Of a stretch of 64,000 nt of DNA, positions 1 to 11,451 are shown one piece after another. The notes below the pieces were generated by a model. That model saw nothing but the letters and a program-made list of their open reading frames with translations, was not told the DNA's origin and ran no database searches. Each line of letters starts with the position of its first letter. Position 1 is the stretch's first letter. The translations under genes were made by a program, and so were the position numbers. The DNA is taken from assembly GCA_902537665.1 (NCBI GenBank), contig CACBCE010000001.1:62001-126000 (forward strand), given 5' to 3'. This stretch comes from an uncultured Pelagibacteraceae bacterium. Lineage in GTDB: Bacteria > Pseudomonadota > Alphaproteobacteria > Pelagibacterales > Pelagibacteraceae.

Positions 1-891
1 AGCTCTGAGTTCCAAAAATTAAAGGATGGTCTAGCTAAATTACAATTAAATGACGCAAGTTTCTCATTTGAACCAGAATCATCATCTGCTTTAGGCTTAG
101 GATTTAGGTGCGGATTTTTAGGATTGCTTCATTTGGAAATTGTAACGGAAAGATTAGAAAGAGAGTTTGATGTTAATTTGTTAACCACAACACCCGGAGT
201 AGTTTATAAAGTTCACCTCAATAATGGAAAAATAATAGATCTTCAAAATCCATCAAGTTTACCTGATCCAACTTTAATAAAATATATTGAAGAGCCATGG
301 ATTAAAGCAACAATTATAACCCCAGATCAATATCTTGGATCTATAATTAAAATGTGTCAGGATAAAAGAGGACTTCAAACTAATTTAAGTTATTCAGGAA
401 ATAGAGCTGTTGTAAACTATGAGCTGCCTTTGAACGAAGTTGTTTTTGATTTTAATGATAGACTGAAATCTATGACTAGTGGATATGCAAGTTTTGATTA
501 TGAAATTATTGAACATAGAGATGGAGATTTAGTAAAGCTTGGAATTTTAGTCAATGGTGAACCTGTCGATGCTCTAGCGATGATGATACATAAAGATTTT
601 GCTCAAAAAACTGGAAGAGAAGTATGTGAAAAATTAAAAGACTTGATACCACGACATAACTTTATGATTCCAGTTCAAGCTGCTATAGGAGGGAAGATTA
701 TTGCGAGAGAAACAATAAAAGGATTTAAAAAAGATGTGTTAACCAAAATTCACGGTGGTGGCGCTACGGATAGAAAAAGAAAACTTTTAGAAAAGCAGAA
801 AAAAGGTAAAGCAAGATCAAAGCAATTTGGAAGAGTAGAAATTCCCCAAGAAGCATTTATTGGTGTATTAAAAATTAACAATGAAAAATAA
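1..891 (+). CDS. lepA: Elongation factor 4 (LepA), C-terminal part, 5' truncated by window edge
   Basis: The reading frame is open from base 1, so the gene begins upstream of the window. LepA is a ribosome-associated translational GTPase thought to help elongation or subunit assembly under stress. The visible part starts before the conserved junction RCGFLGLLH and runs through the domain V and C-terminal domain motifs [20 protein letters not shown] and RVEIPQEAF that are characteristic of LepA. The GTPase domain lies outside. The stop overlaps the start of the following methyltransferase gene by 11 bases. Confidence 0.96.
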   Translation, partial: SSEFQKLKDGLAKLQLNDASFSFEPESSSALGLGFRCGFLGLLHLEIVTERLEREFDVNLLTTTPGVVYKVHLNNGKIIDLQNPSSLPDPTLIKYIEEPWIKATIITPDQYLGSIIKMCQDKRGLQTNLSYSGNRAVVNYELPLNEVVFDFNDRLKSMTSGYASFDYEIIEHRDGDLVKLGILVNGEPVDALAMMIHKDFAQKTGREVCEKLKDLIPRHNFMIPVQAAIGGKIIARETIKGFKKDVLTKIHGGGATDRKRKLLEKQKKGKARSKQFGRVEIPQEAFIGVLKINNEK

Positions 892-1573
892 AAGAATAAA
901 TATTTTTATATTCAAGCTTAAATTTATATTACCAAGAATTATTTCAAGTTTTAAAAAAAAAAAAATTAAAAAAAAATCTAATTTTTCTAATTTTGAAATT
1001 TTAATTCGAGACAAAAAATTTTCAACTTACTGGTTTTTAAACAATTATAAAATCATAGGAAGTTTTTTGCCAGAAGACTACAATAAAACTTTCAAATATT
1101 TAGAAATAGGTTCATTCGAAGGATTATCATCCTTATTTGTCCTTTCTTATTGGAAAAATGCTAATATTACTTGTGTAGACACTTGGCAAATTAGCAAAGA
1201 TAAGTCTCAAGTATTAGATTTTAATTTTGAAAATGTAGAAAAAAAATTTGATTCAAATTTACAAGATTTTTCTTTTAAAAAAATTAAAAACACTTCTGAA
1301 GGAGCTTTTAAGCAACTTTCTAAAAGAGATAGTTTTGATTATATTTATATTGATGGTTCTCATAATGGGATAGATATATTCAATGATGCGTTAGCATCCT
1401 TTAAGATATTAAATGTTGGTGGAATAATTATATTTGACGATATTAATAACATTTATAATGAAATAGAAATGCAACCACACGATGCATTTGAAAAATTTTA
1501 TACTCTATATAAAAAAAAAATTAAAATTCTTTATCTTAAAAATATAGCAGTTATAAAAAAAACTAATTTTTAG
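881..1573 (+). CDS. Class I SAM-dependent methyltransferase (Methyltransf_24-like)
   Basis: A 230-residue protein with a very basic N-terminus (about residues 20-35) followed by a Rossmann-type SAM-binding motif, LEIGSFEG near residues 74-81, an acidic residue in TCVDTW near 100, and IDGSHNG near 157-163. This pattern is typical of methyltransferases found in surface-glycan or cephalosporin-hydroxylase-like families. It starts inside the last codons of lepA and converges on another methyltransferase (11-base tail overlap). The basic segment is encoded by long A runs (953-965 and 968-976), which could slip in replication. The substrate is unknown; sugar modification is inferred only from its neighbours. 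Confidence 0.75.
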   Translation: MKNKRINIFIFKLKFILPRIISSFKKKKIKKKSNFSNFEILIRDKKFSTYWFLNNYKIIGSFLPEDYNKTFKYLEIGSFEGLSSLFVLSYWKNANITCVDTWQISKDKSQVLDFNFENVEKKFDSNLQDFSFKKIKNTSEGAFKQLSKRDSFDYIYIDGSHNGIDIFNDALASFKILNVGGIIIFDDINNIYNEIEMQPHDAFEKFYTLYKKKIKILYLKNIAVIKKTNF

Positions 1574-2312
1574 TTTTAAATTCGTACAATCTTAGTTGAG
1601 AAAAACCTTCAATTGTATTTTGAGGCATTTTCCAGCCTGTTAAATTAAGTAAATCGTTATAACTTGGCCTAGGATTGATTGCTGCATTTAAAACCCTCGA
1701 TGTAAAATAATATGTTGAAAAAAGCTCCTTGATACCAATTAATTTGATACCCCTAAAATTTGTTTTTTTTAATATTGAATCCTCTAAATATAGATTGTGC
1801 CATGGTTTTACAATTTTTTTTAATCTAAGTTTAATTCTCATATCATTAATTTTTTTTAAGCCATCGTTAGAACTTTCCATTAGAAGAATTTTAGTCTTTG
1901 GGTTTGAAAAAAATTTTAGTTGATTAATAAATTTTTTTTGATCATTCCATGAAGTTAAATTCTGAATTGATCTTTTGGTAATTATATAGTCAAATTTTAT
2001 CTTTGTTTTAAATTCTTCCTTTATTTTATTCATATCAATGCAGAAATAATTGATATTTTTAGATTTTTTTTGTGCTATTCTAATTAGGTTTTGACTAAAA
2101 TCTATACCATAGCAATTGCATTGTTTTTTTTTTTTAAGATTTCTTAAAAGTTCACCATCACCACAACCTATATCTAACACATTTTTTTTGTTTTTTATTA
2201 TAGATAAGAAAATATTAATTTCGTTAGTTTCTAAATTTGTGTCATTTGTACATTTTAAGATTTTATTTCTTGCTCTTAAATTCCAGTAATCTAAAATTTT
2301 TTTTTTATTCAT
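1563..2312 (-). CDS. Class I SAM-dependent methyltransferase (Methyltransf_11/25-like)
   Basis: A 249-residue methyltransferase. The SAM-binding motif VLDIGCGDGELL sits at about residues 45-56 and the motif II/post-I region GIDFSQNLI follows at the expected distance. The C-terminal half has the RPSYNDLLNLTGW stretch seen in several lipid or glycan methyltransferases. It overlaps the aminotransferase gene upstream by 8 bases, so these genes form one reverse-strand operon with the GT17-like gene. The likely substrate is a nucleotide sugar or glycan, inferred from context. A 12-base T run at 2124-2135 lies within the coding region. Confidence 0.75.
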   Translation of the reverse strand: MNKKKILDYWNLRARNKILKCTNDTNLETNEINIFLSIIKNKKNVLDIGCGDGELLRNLKKKKQCNCYGIDFSQNLIRIAQKKSKNINYFCIDMNKIKEEFKTKIKFDYIITKRSIQNLTSWNDQKKFINQLKFFSNPKTKILLMESSNDGLKKINDMRIKLRLKKIVKPWHNLYLEDSILKKTNFRGIKLIGIKELFSTYYFTSRVLNAAINPRPSYNDLLNLTGWKMPQNTIEGFSQLRLYEFKTKN

Positions 2313-3450
2313 AATTAAATTCTCTAATATTTTTTATAATTTTATTAGCTTCCTTTTTTGTCATATCTGGAAACAGAGGAAGTCTCACAATACGATCATA
2401 TATATTTTCAGTAACAGGTAATTTAGAATTACTAAATTTTTTACCCATTTTTGATTTGTGAAGTGGAACATAGTGAAATGTAGCTGCAATATTAGATTTT
2501 TGCATCTTACTCTTAAATTGATGTGATAATTTTGAATTTTTAAATATTAAAACAAATAAATGATATGCACTAGTTGATTTTGCAAGTGGTTTAATTATGT
2601 AAAATTTTTCAGTTTTAAGATCAAGAATACATTTATAAAATTTATTCCATAAGTATTTTCTCCTCTTTTGTATCTTTTTTGCTTTAAGTATTTGGGAATA
2701 TAATAATGCACTTGCAAGTTCAGAGGCGCGGTATTCTGAACCAATATCTACCCAACTATAAAATTTTTTATTATCTGATTTAATTATTTTGTTTTTGAAA
2801 TTTTTTATAAATTTTTTTCTATCAGTACCCTTATCTAGAATACTATTAGCTCTTTTGAGTAGCAAAGTGTTGTTTATTGAAATACACCCCCCCTGTCCTG
2901 CTACTAAATTTTTGGTTTCATGAAAACTAAACACACCAATGTCTCCTATTGTTCCTAGAAATTTGTTTTTACTTTTTGCTAAAAAAGCGTGAGCAGAGTC
3001 TTCAACTAAATATATTTTATTTTTTTTAGCTAGTCGGGAAATTTTTTCGATTTCACAGGAATTACCCGCATAATGAATTACATAAATCGCTTTAGTTCGT
3101 TTAGTAATTTTTTTTTGAATGTCATCATAAGATATATTCAAAGTAAAAGGATTTATGTCTGCAAAGATTGGTTTGGCCCCTCTCAACACAACAGCATTTG
3201 CAACAGATACAAATCCATAAGAAGGCATTATAACTTCATCATTTTTTTTTAAATTGATTAAAATAGCAGAAATTTCTAATGCAGCAGTGCAGCTATGTGT
3301 TAGAGCAACAAATTTAGATTTAATAGATTTTTTTAACAAAATTTCAGTCTTCTGTTGAAAATAACCATCTGTGAGAATTTTTGATTTTAAAACCTTCTTG
3401 ATGTGCTTGTAATCAGAACTATCAAGCGATGGTTTAGTAATTGGTATCAT
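2305..3450 (-). CDS. DegT/DnrJ/EryC1/StrS aminotransferase, WecE/RffA-like
   Basis: PLP-dependent sugar aminotransferase resembling WecE/RffA, which makes dTDP-4-amino-4,6-dideoxygalactose. The motif FSFHETKN carries the PLP-binding lysine (about residue 180), EDSAHA carries the PLP-contacting aspartate, and the N-terminal TDG element and C-terminal HYVPLH match the family. The ATG at 3450 is preferred over an upstream GTG at 3462: it gives a standard ATGA overlap with the preceding glycosyltransferase stop and starts MIPIT, as WecE proteins begin MIPF. It probably supplies an amino sugar for a surface glycan. The nucleotide-sugar synthesis genes are not in the window. Confidence 0.85.
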   Translation of the reverse strand: MIPITKPSLDSSDYKHIKKVLKSKILTDGYFQQKTEILLKKSIKSKFVALTHSCTAALEISAILINLKKNDEVIMPSYGFVSVANAVVLRGAKPIFADINPFTLNISYDDIQKKITKRTKAIYVIHYAGNSCEIEKISRLAKKNKIYLVEDSAHAFLAKSKNKFLGTIGDIGVFSFHETKNLVAGQGGCISINNTLLLKRANSILDKGTDRKKFIKNFKNKIIKSDNKKFYSWVDIGSEYRASELASALLYSQILKAKKIQKRRKYLWNKFYKCILDLKTEKFYIIKPLAKSTSAYHLFVLIFKNSKLSHQFKSKMQKSNIAATFHYVPLHKSKMGKKFSNSKLPVTENIYDRIVRLPLFPDMTKKEANKIIKNIREFNYE

Positions 3451-4304
3451 TGTAATATCCACTCTTGATATAATTCTTTATTTTTTTGTATATATTCTGG
3501 ATAAGTTTCATCTATTTCTATTTTTTTTAAATTAAGATCTCTATTGAAAGGATCTTTTAAATTCTTAATATTATTTTCAATAAAATTAATATCTTTGAAT
3601 TTTTCTTTATTAAATTCGGTGTGGGCCATATCCTGAATTTTCTTTGATATTTCTTTAGGTCTCATTAAGTATGTAAAATGCCATCCACCTTTTTCAATTA
3701 ATTCAATACTCCTTTCCTTATCAATTCTCCAGAAGGGATATTCTAAGTTTTTAATCTTAAGCAGTCTTAATTTAAAAAATGATTTTAGGTTTTTCCTTTG
3801 GCATATTCTTGATCCTGCCCAATTTCCGTTACCCTCATCAATGTTCATAATGTTCAACTTATAGTAATACATATTCTGTAAAAAAATTCCAAACTTATGT
3901 TTATTAAAATTAAAACTATTTATGATATTTGGATTTGGTATTTCATCTTCATCTGAAAAAATTATTAAATCATTTTGATTAGCTGATCGAATTCCTTTAA
4001 ACAAATTTTCCATTTGTAAGCTTAACAATTTATAATCTTTTTTACCTTTGATCTTGATATCTGGTAAATCTGTTACTTTTATATATATTATTTTATTCTT
4101 ATATTTTTCTGGTATTTTCGGATTAAAATTGAATTCTTTTTTTAAGCCAGTGTGACTTTTATTTGCTTCACAAATTACAAAATAATCTACTACATCTTTT
4201 AATATCTCAAATCGGAGTTGAAATAACATGTTTGCTTGATAAAATGTTATACAATCATAGACTTTATTTTTAATTTTATTTTTAGTCATAGAAATAGTTA
4301 ACAT
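3447..4304 (-). CDS. Glycosyltransferase family 17-like protein
   Basis: A 285-residue protein with the GT17 (beta-1,4-mannosyl-glycoprotein GlcNAc transferase-like) layout: VYDCITFYQAN near the N-terminus, RFEILKDVVDYFVICEAN, then the acidic SDEDEIPNP at about 117-125 and W(R)-GGWHF-like C-terminal motifs. Bacterial members usually sit in polysaccharide loci. It is the first gene of the reverse-strand glycan operon and overlaps the aminotransferase by 4 bases. A second ATG at 4289 is an alternative start; neither has a clear Shine-Dalgarno sequence. The sugar and acceptor are unknown. Confidence 0.75.
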   Translation of the reverse strand: MLTISMTKNKIKNKVYDCITFYQANMLFQLRFEILKDVVDYFVICEANKSHTGLKKEFNFNPKIPEKYKNKIIYIKVTDLPDIKIKGKKDYKLLSLQMENLFKGIRSANQNDLIIFSDEDEIPNPNIINSFNFNKHKFGIFLQNMYYYKLNIMNIDEGNGNWAGSRICQRKNLKSFFKLRLLKIKNLEYPFWRIDKERSIELIEKGGWHFTYLMRPKEISKKIQDMAHTEFNKEKFKDINFIENNIKNLKDPFNRDLNLKKIEIDETYPEYIQKNKELYQEWILQ

Positions 4305-4334
4305 AAAATTAATTAATATCTATTTTTGATTTGT

Positions 4335-4424
4335 GGAGAGGTGGCCGAGTGGTTGAAGGCGCACGCTTGGAAAGCGTGTAAAGGAGCAATTCTTTCATGG
4401 GTTCGAATCCCATTCTCTCCGCCA
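4335..4424 (+). tRNA. tRNA-Ser(GGA)
   Basis: A 90-base class II tRNA with encoded CCA. The acceptor GGAGAGG pairs with TCTCTCC, the anticodon loop is TTGGAAA (GGA), a long variable arm follows, and the T-loop TTCGAAT is canonical. It lies between the glycan island and gyrB. Confidence 0.96.
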
Positions 4425-4509
4425 TGAAATAAGCCTTATTTTTCAACTATAATTTAATATATATAATTTTAATTAGAAAAGATTAATCAGCAATTTTTTT
4501 AAAAAATGT

Positions 4510-4515
4510 TATAAT
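4510..4515 (+). promoter_or_regulatory. Putative -10 element (TATAAT) for gyrB
   Basis: A perfect TATAAT lies 23 bases upstream of the gyrB ATG in the 114-base spacer after tRNA-Ser. No convincing -35 is visible at 16-18 bases. Exact hexamers arise by chance in such AT-rich sequence, so this rests on position. Confidence 0.4.
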
Positions 4516-4535
4516 TTTCTTTTTCCAAAAATTAA

Positions 4536-6602
<2,067 letters not shown>

Positions 6603-6605
6603 TCT

Positions 6606-7886
6606 ATGAAGTTTTTTGAAACTTCAAAATTTCATACTTTAAAAAAATCTACTTATATCTTTTTAAGATGGATAGGTATTATAGGGCAATTAATTTCAGT
6701 ATATATTGTCTATTTTTTTTTCAATTTCGACTTTAATTTTGTTTTATCAAATTTAATTATCTTTATTGGGATCTTAAGTAATTTTTATTTAATTTTAATT
6801 TACAACAAAACTCAACTTTCAGATAGATCTGCACTAGTTTTTTTAATGATTGATATATTTCAATTAGGATCACTAATATATCTTACTGGAGGTATCGTAA
6901 ATCCTTTTGTTATTTTTTTATTAATTCCTAGTGTGTTTGCATCATCAAATTTAGGCATCAGAACTAATTTATTTCTTGTTGTTACAACAATATTAATGAT
7001 TATTTTTTTGACTTTTAATTCAGAGGACTTACCTGCACCATTGAATAATCACTTTCATGTTTCTAATTATTATTATTATTCAATTCCAATCGCTTTAATA
7101 ATTGCTTTAATTTTTTTGAATTATTTTGCGATAGTATTTGGCTCTGAGTCTAGAAAAAGAAAGGAGGCTTTAGGTAAAATGGAGGAAATAATGGCTCAAG
7201 AACATGAGATGCTATCCTTAGGAGGTCAAGCAGCAGCGGCAGCACATTCCCTTGGAACTCCATTATCTACAATTAAAATTATCTCACAAGAATTAAAACA
7301 CCAGTTAAGGGATCGTAAAGAACTCATCTCGGACATAGAATTATTATCAAGCCAAGTTGAAAGATGTAATCAAATTTTGAAAAGGTTATCTTTAAATCCT
7401 ATTGAAGAAGATGATTTCATAGATGAGGACTTAGATTTTAAAAAATATATAAATCAAATAGTTAACTCATTCGAAGAAACAAGTAATAAAAAATTTATCT
7501 TAAATTTTGATCAAGATGCTAGCCCAAGGAAAATTCCAAAATCAATAGAAATAATATATGGCTTGAGGAATTTTATTGGAAATGCAAATAAATTTGCTAA
7601 AGAAAAAATATTTATAACTCTCAAAAGTAATAATGAATATACTGAAATTACTATAGAAGATGATGGTGAAGGATATCCAAGTGAAATATTATCAAAAATA
7701 GGTGAACCTTATTTAAGATCACTTAAGAATAAAGATAAAAATCAATCAGGTTTAGGTCTGGGAATATTTATAGGTAAAAACTTACTTGAAAAAAATTTTG
7801 CTTCTTTAAATTGTCAAAATTCTAAAACAAGAACTGGGGCGGAAGTAAACATTAGATGGAAAAATCAAGATTTAAAAAAAATTTAA
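6606..7886 (+). CDS. regB: RegB/PrrB-like redox sensor histidine kinase
   Basis: Membrane sensor kinase of 426 residues with about six N-terminal hydrophobic segments (roughly residues 18-177). Three RegB hallmarks are visible: the quinone-sensing heptapeptide GGIVNPF (95-101), the H-box [14 protein letters not shown] with H214, and the redox-active cysteine in VERCNQIL (C254). The N, G1 and G2 boxes ([27 protein letters not shown]) complete the ATPase domain. Family members adjust respiration and carbon genes to redox state through the response regulator RegA, which is not in this window. The H-box has Ser where RegB has Glu after the histidine. The tail overlaps convergent cobT by 4 bases. 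Confidence 0.88.
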   Translation: MKFFETSKFHTLKKSTYIFLRWIGIIGQLISVYIVYFFFNFDFNFVLSNLIIFIGILSNFYLILIYNKTQLSDRSALVFLMIDIFQLGSLIYLTGGIVNPFVIFLLIPSVFASSNLGIRTNLFLVVTTILMIIFLTFNSEDLPAPLNNHFHVSNYYYYSIPIALIIALIFLNYFAIVFGSESRKRKEALGKMEEIMAQEHEMLSLGGQAAAAAHSLGTPLSTIKIISQELKHQLRDRKELISDIELLSSQVERCNQILKRLSLNPIEEDDFIDEDLDFKKYINQIVNSFEETSNKKFILNFDQDASPRKIPKSIEIIYGLRNFIGNANKFAKEKIFITLKSNNEYTEITIEDDGEGYPSEILSKIGEPYLRSLKNKDKNQSGLGLGIFIGKNLLEKNFASLNCQNSKTRTGAEVNIRWKNQDLKKI

Positions 7887-9682
7887 TGTAATTTTGCTTT
7901 TTTATCGAACAACGAGCTCAACTGAGAAATCATCACATCACCAAGCTCATTTACATCAGTGATCTTAATTGCTCTCTCATAATATCTAGAAACATCATGA
8001 CCAATTCCTATAGCTAAAATTTCTATTTCAGATTTGTCCTCTATAAATTTAACCATCTTTTTTAAGTGTTTCTCTAAAAAATCCCCTGAATTTACTGATA
8101 AGGTTGAGTCATCTACTGGCGCACCATCTGAAATTACCATTAAAATTTTTCTTTCCTCTTTTCTTTTTTTTATTCTATTGAAAGCCCATGTTATAGCCTC
8201 CCCATCTATATTTTCTTTTAGTAAACCTTCTTTTAACATTAGCCCGAGGTTATCTTTTGCCTGCCTCCAATGTGTATCAGCTCCTTTATAAATAATATGT
8301 CTTAAATCATTCAATCTTCCAGGGGTCTTTGGCTTGTTATTTTTATTCCATAACTCTCTACTTTGGCCACCTTTCCAATTTTTTGTTGTGAAACCTAATA
8401 TCTCTACTTTCACTGAGCAACGTTCCAGAGTTCTTGATAAAATATCGGCACAAATAGCTGCAATTGTAATTGGTCTACCTCTCATTGAACCTGAGTTATC
8501 AATAAGAAGTGTTACTACAGTGTCCTTGAAGTCTAAATCTTTTTCTTTCTTAAAAGATAATGAATTATACGGATCTATTATAATTCTTGGTAACTTTGAG
8601 CTATCAAGCAATCCTTCCTCCAAATCAAACTCCCAAGCTCTATTCTGTTTTGCTAATAATTGTCTTTGAAGTTTATTAGCAAGTTTAGTTATAACATCTT
8701 GAAAACCAATTAATTGTTGATCTAAGGTTTTTCGAAGTTTATTTGCTTCATCTGCGTTTTCAAGGTTTTCTGCTTTCGTAATTTCATCAAACTGTGTTGT
8801 AAAAATTTTATAATCTAAATTTAAATCTTTTAAATTTTTCTTTTGAATAATTTGCTCAGGGTTTTGCTCGTCTGACTCCGTATCTACAAGTTGTTCATCT
8901 AATTTATATTCATCAATATTATAATCTGAATCTAAACTTGCTTCAGTTTCACTTTGTTTATCAGGATCTTTTTTGTCCTCATCCTCACTATCATCATTTT
9001 CACTTGACTTATTATCTTGATTGTCTTCTTGGTTTTCATCTTTTTTTTCCTCATTTTCCTCTGATTGAAAAATGTCCATTTCTTGTAATATCTGGGAGAA
9101 CTTTGAACTATAAATATTCTGATCTTCTAAATTTTGTTTAAAAAATTCTATATGTTCAAAAATTGATTTATCAAAATCTTTTTCCCAGAAGTTTAACATT
9201 TTTGATGTTAAAGAATTGAGTTTGATATTGTGGAAGTTTTTCAACATATATAACTCAAAAGCCTCAACCACAGGAACATCATCTTTGGATTTAATTTGAT
9301 CTTTTCTTTTATGGTTGATTATTTGAATATAATTATCCCTTAAATTTTTATCTATTCCTTTTAACATTTTTGATCCCAATTTTTCGTATCTTATTTTCTC
9401 TGTAATTGTATAAAGTGATTTACACAATGAGCTGGAGGGTAAATTTTTCTTAAATATTGACTCATTAGAAAATTTTTTTTTAAGAGCTTTAGAGTCTGTT
9501 TCCGCTCTAGCCTTAATAAAATCGTTTTTTGAATTTAAATTTTCTAGTTCAATTAAATCTTTTTTTTCAGAATTTTTGATATTTTTTTTAGGATTGATAC
9601 CCAAATCGTCTGAGATTACCCTTGCTGTAGAATATAGAGCTTGTTTGAGTTTTTCTTTTAAACTCTCAGTTTTGTTATTCAT
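7883..9682 (-). CDS. cobT: CobT-like cobaltochelatase subunit (VWA domain)
   Basis: A 599-residue protein with a highly acidic middle (about residues 200-270) and a C-terminal von Willebrand A domain whose MIDAS motif is DNSGSM (395-400), followed by the CobT-specific FTTKNWKGG and ISDGAPVDD. CobT pairs with the AAA+ ATPase CobS to drive metal insertion by CobN in aerobic B12 synthesis. The ATG at 9682 overlaps the cobS stop by one base (TGATG); a TTG one codon upstream is less likely. No cobN or corrin gene is in the window, so the pair may serve another chelatase or client. Confidence 0.88.
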   Translation of the reverse strand: MNNKTESLKEKLKQALYSTARVISDDLGINPKKNIKNSEKKDLIELENLNSKNDFIKARAETDSKALKKKFSNESIFKKNLPSSSLCKSLYTITEKIRYEKLGSKMLKGIDKNLRDNYIQIINHKRKDQIKSKDDVPVVEAFELYMLKNFHNIKLNSLTSKMLNFWEKDFDKSIFEHIEFFKQNLEDQNIYSSKFSQILQEMDIFQSEENEEKKDENQEDNQDNKSSENDDSEDEDKKDPDKQSETEASLDSDYNIDEYKLDEQLVDTESDEQNPEQIIQKKNLKDLNLDYKIFTTQFDEITKAENLENADEANKLRKTLDQQLIGFQDVITKLANKLQRQLLAKQNRAWEFDLEEGLLDSSKLPRIIIDPYNSLSFKKEKDLDFKDTVVTLLIDNSGSMRGRPITIAAICADILSRTLERCSVKVEILGFTTKNWKGGQSRELWNKNNKPKTPGRLNDLRHIIYKGADTHWRQAKDNLGLMLKEGLLKENIDGEAITWAFNRIKKRKEERKILMVISDGAPVDDSTLSVNSGDFLEKHLKKMVKFIEDKSEIEILAIGIGHDVSRYYERAIKITDVNELGDVMISQLSSLFDKKAKLH

Positions 9683-10656
9683 CAAATTTGAATATTTAAT
9701 AAGGACTCTGGTAATTCCTCACCAAAACATCTTTGGTAATATTCTGCAATTATATTTTTTTCAATATCATCGCATTTATTTAAAAACGTTACTCGAAAAG
9801 CATATCCTGTATCTTTAAAAATTTCCGCATTTTCAGCCCAGTGTAAAACTGTTCGTGGACTCATCACTGTAGATATATCCCCAGCTATAAATCCTTTTCT
9901 AGTTAATGATGCAACTTTAATCATATTTGAAACTTTTTCTTTACCTTTTGTATTATTTAACTCTTTGTTTTTTGCTAAGATTATTTCCATTTCTTTTTCA
10001 AGACTGAGATAATTTAAAGTTGTAACAATATTCCATCTATCCATTTGTCCTTGATTAATTTGCTGAGTTCCATGGTAAAGTCCTGTTGTATCTCCTAAAC
10101 CTACAGTGTTAGAGGTTGCAAATAATCTAAAAAATTTATTTTGTTTAATAACTTTATTTTTATCTAAAAGAGTAAAATTACCTTCTGCCTCAAGCACTCT
10201 CTGAATAACAAACATTACATCAGGTCTTCCCGCGTCATACTCATCAAATACTAAAGCAACAGGGTTTTGGATGGACCATGGTAAAATACCTTCATTAAAC
10301 TGTGTAACTTGCTTACCATCTTTCAAAACAATTGCATCTTTTCCAATTAAATCGATACGACTTATATGACTGTCTAAATTTACCCTGATACAAGGCCAAT
10401 TTAATCTTGCAGCAATTTGCTCTATATGTGTAGATTTTCCTGTTCCATGATAACCTTGAACAAGAACTCTTTTGTTAAATGCAAAACCTGAAATTATAGC
10501 TAACGTAGTGTCTCGATCAAATTTATAGTTTTTATCTATCTCTGGAACATACTCACTTTTTTTGGAAAAAGCATCTACTTCCATGTTAGAGTCAATTCCA
10601 AAAGTCTGCTTAATCGATAGTTTTATATCAGGTTGATTGTTTATATCTGGTGTCAA
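9682..10656 (-). CDS. cobS: CobS-like AAA+ ATPase
   Basis: AAA+ ATPase of 324 residues. Walker A is GYHGTGKST (68-76) and Walker B is [10 protein letters not shown] near 134-143. The N-terminus ([12 protein letters not shown]) and the [22 protein letters not shown] stretch, seen in two pieces, match alphaproteobacterial CobS. The start is TTG at 10656: it is supported by the fit of the N-terminus to CobS homologues and by a 4-base TTGA overlap with the upstream J-protein stop. It would form a two-ring complex with CobT. Confidence 0.9.
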   Translation of the reverse strand: MTPDINNQPDIKLSIKQTFGIDSNMEVDAFSKKSEYVPEIDKNYKFDRDTTLAIISGFAFNKRVLVQGYHGTGKSTHIEQIAARLNWPCIRVNLDSHISRIDLIGKDAIVLKDGKQVTQFNEGILPWSIQNPVALVFDEYDAGRPDVMFVIQRVLEAEGNFTLLDKNKVIKQNKFFRLFATSNTVGLGDTTGLYHGTQQINQGQMDRWNIVTTLNYLSLEKEMEIILAKNKELNNTKGKEKVSNMIKVASLTRKGFIAGDISTVMSPRTVLHWAENAEIFKDTGYAFRVTFLNKCDDIEKNIIAEYYQRCFGEELPESLLNIQI

Positions 10657-11174
10657 TTTTTTTCTCTATAAGTATTTTTTAATTGTGTATAAGCCAAAGT
10701 TATTGATTTAAGTTTTTCTTCAAATTTTTTGTTTCCAGAATTCATATCAGGGTGAAATTTTTTAACAAGTATTTTAAATTTATCATAAATTTTTTCCCAT
10801 CTTGATCCTACTGAAATACCTAATATTTCAAATGCTTTAATGTCTTTGTGATCATATCTAAATTGTCCCATGTGATTAAAATCGCTTTTTAATTTTTCCT
10901 TATCTAGCTCATCCTTTAAAGTATTATTCCATAAAACTTTAAAAAAATTATCTGAAGAACTAAAGCTTTGTGTAGGTTTATGCCAAACCATATCTGATTT
11001 TAAAAAATTAATTACTTGATTATCATTCATACCTGAAAAATAGTTCCAGTTTTTATTAAATTCTTTAACATGTTCTAAACAAAGTAATCGATATTTTTTA
11101 CTATTATCCTTTTCAACTGGTGCTTTATATTCTCCAATTTTATTGCAATTATTCCAGTCACATATATTTTTCAT
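10653..11174 (-). CDS. J-domain protein upstream of cobS
   Basis: A 173-residue protein with a cysteine-containing N-terminus ([10 protein letters not shown]) and a C-terminal J domain holding the HPD motif near residues 141-143, which stimulates DnaK ATPase. The ATG at 11174 was chosen. A longer in-frame start at 11273 would add an unrelated hydrophobic stretch and run through the divergent bolA gene and the shared promoter. This J protein next to cobS-cobT and opposite bolA is a recurrent alphaproteobacterial arrangement. Its client is unknown; help in assembling the CobS-CobT complex is a guess from position. Confidence 0.85.
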   Translation of the reverse strand: MKNICDWNNCNKIGEYKAPVEKDNSKKYRLLCLEHVKEFNKNWNYFSGMNDNQVINFLKSDMVWHKPTQSFSSSDNFFKVLWNNTLKDELDKEKLKSDFNHMGQFRYDHKDIKAFEILGISVGSRWEKIYDKFKILVKKFHPDMNSGNKKFEEKLKSITLAYTQLKNTYREKN

Positions 11175-11175
11175 G

Positions 11176-11187
11176 ATATAATTATAT
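11176..11187. promoter_or_regulatory. Symmetric divergent promoter core between the J-protein gene and bolA
   Basis: Only 16 bases separate the two divergent start codons. They contain the perfect palindrome ATATAATTATAT, which reads TATAAT on the plus strand (11177-11182) and TATAAT on the minus strand (11186-11181). Each hexamer ends 6-8 bases before the start codon it faces, so either transcript would be nearly leaderless. Palindromic overlapping -10 elements are a known route to divergent transcription. Confidence 0.55.
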
Positions 11188-11190
11188 AAA

Positions 11191-11451
11191 ATGAATATAG
11201 ATGAATTAATCACAAACGTAAAAAAAAAAATAAAAAAAAATATTAATATTGAAAATATTTTTATAGAGGACAAAACATTTTTACATAAAAATCATACAGG
11301 AAATGAAAGTAATAAATTTCATTTAAAAATAACCATAGAGTCTGAAGAGCTTAAGGAATTAAATAAAATTGAAAGTAACAAAAAAATTTATAAAATTTTA
11401 GATGAGGAATTAAGAAATCACGTTCACTCTATACAGATTTTAATTAATTAA
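11191..11451 (+). CDS. bolA: BolA family protein
   Basis: An 86-residue BolA-fold protein. It has the family pattern IEDKTFLHKNHTG near residues 25-37, the FHLKITIES strand and the C-terminal helix leading to HVHSIQI. BolA proteins partner monothiol glutaredoxins in Fe-S handling and in some bacteria act as regulators. It is transcribed away from the J-protein gene and overlaps the convergent aroB tail by 12 bases. Confidence 0.88.
   Translation: MNIDELITNVKKKIKKNINIENIFIEDKTFLHKNHTGNESNKFHLKITIESEELKELNKIESNKKIYKILDEELRNHVHSIQILIN

Noticed and set aside
4335-4424. tRNA-Ser as an integration site for the glycan island
   Set aside because: No second copy of the tRNA 3' end and no integrase gene were found near the island.
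11175-11273. N-terminal extension of the J protein with a membrane helix
   Set aside because: The extension runs through the bolA coding start and the shared promoter; the internal ATG at 11174 starts the conserved part.
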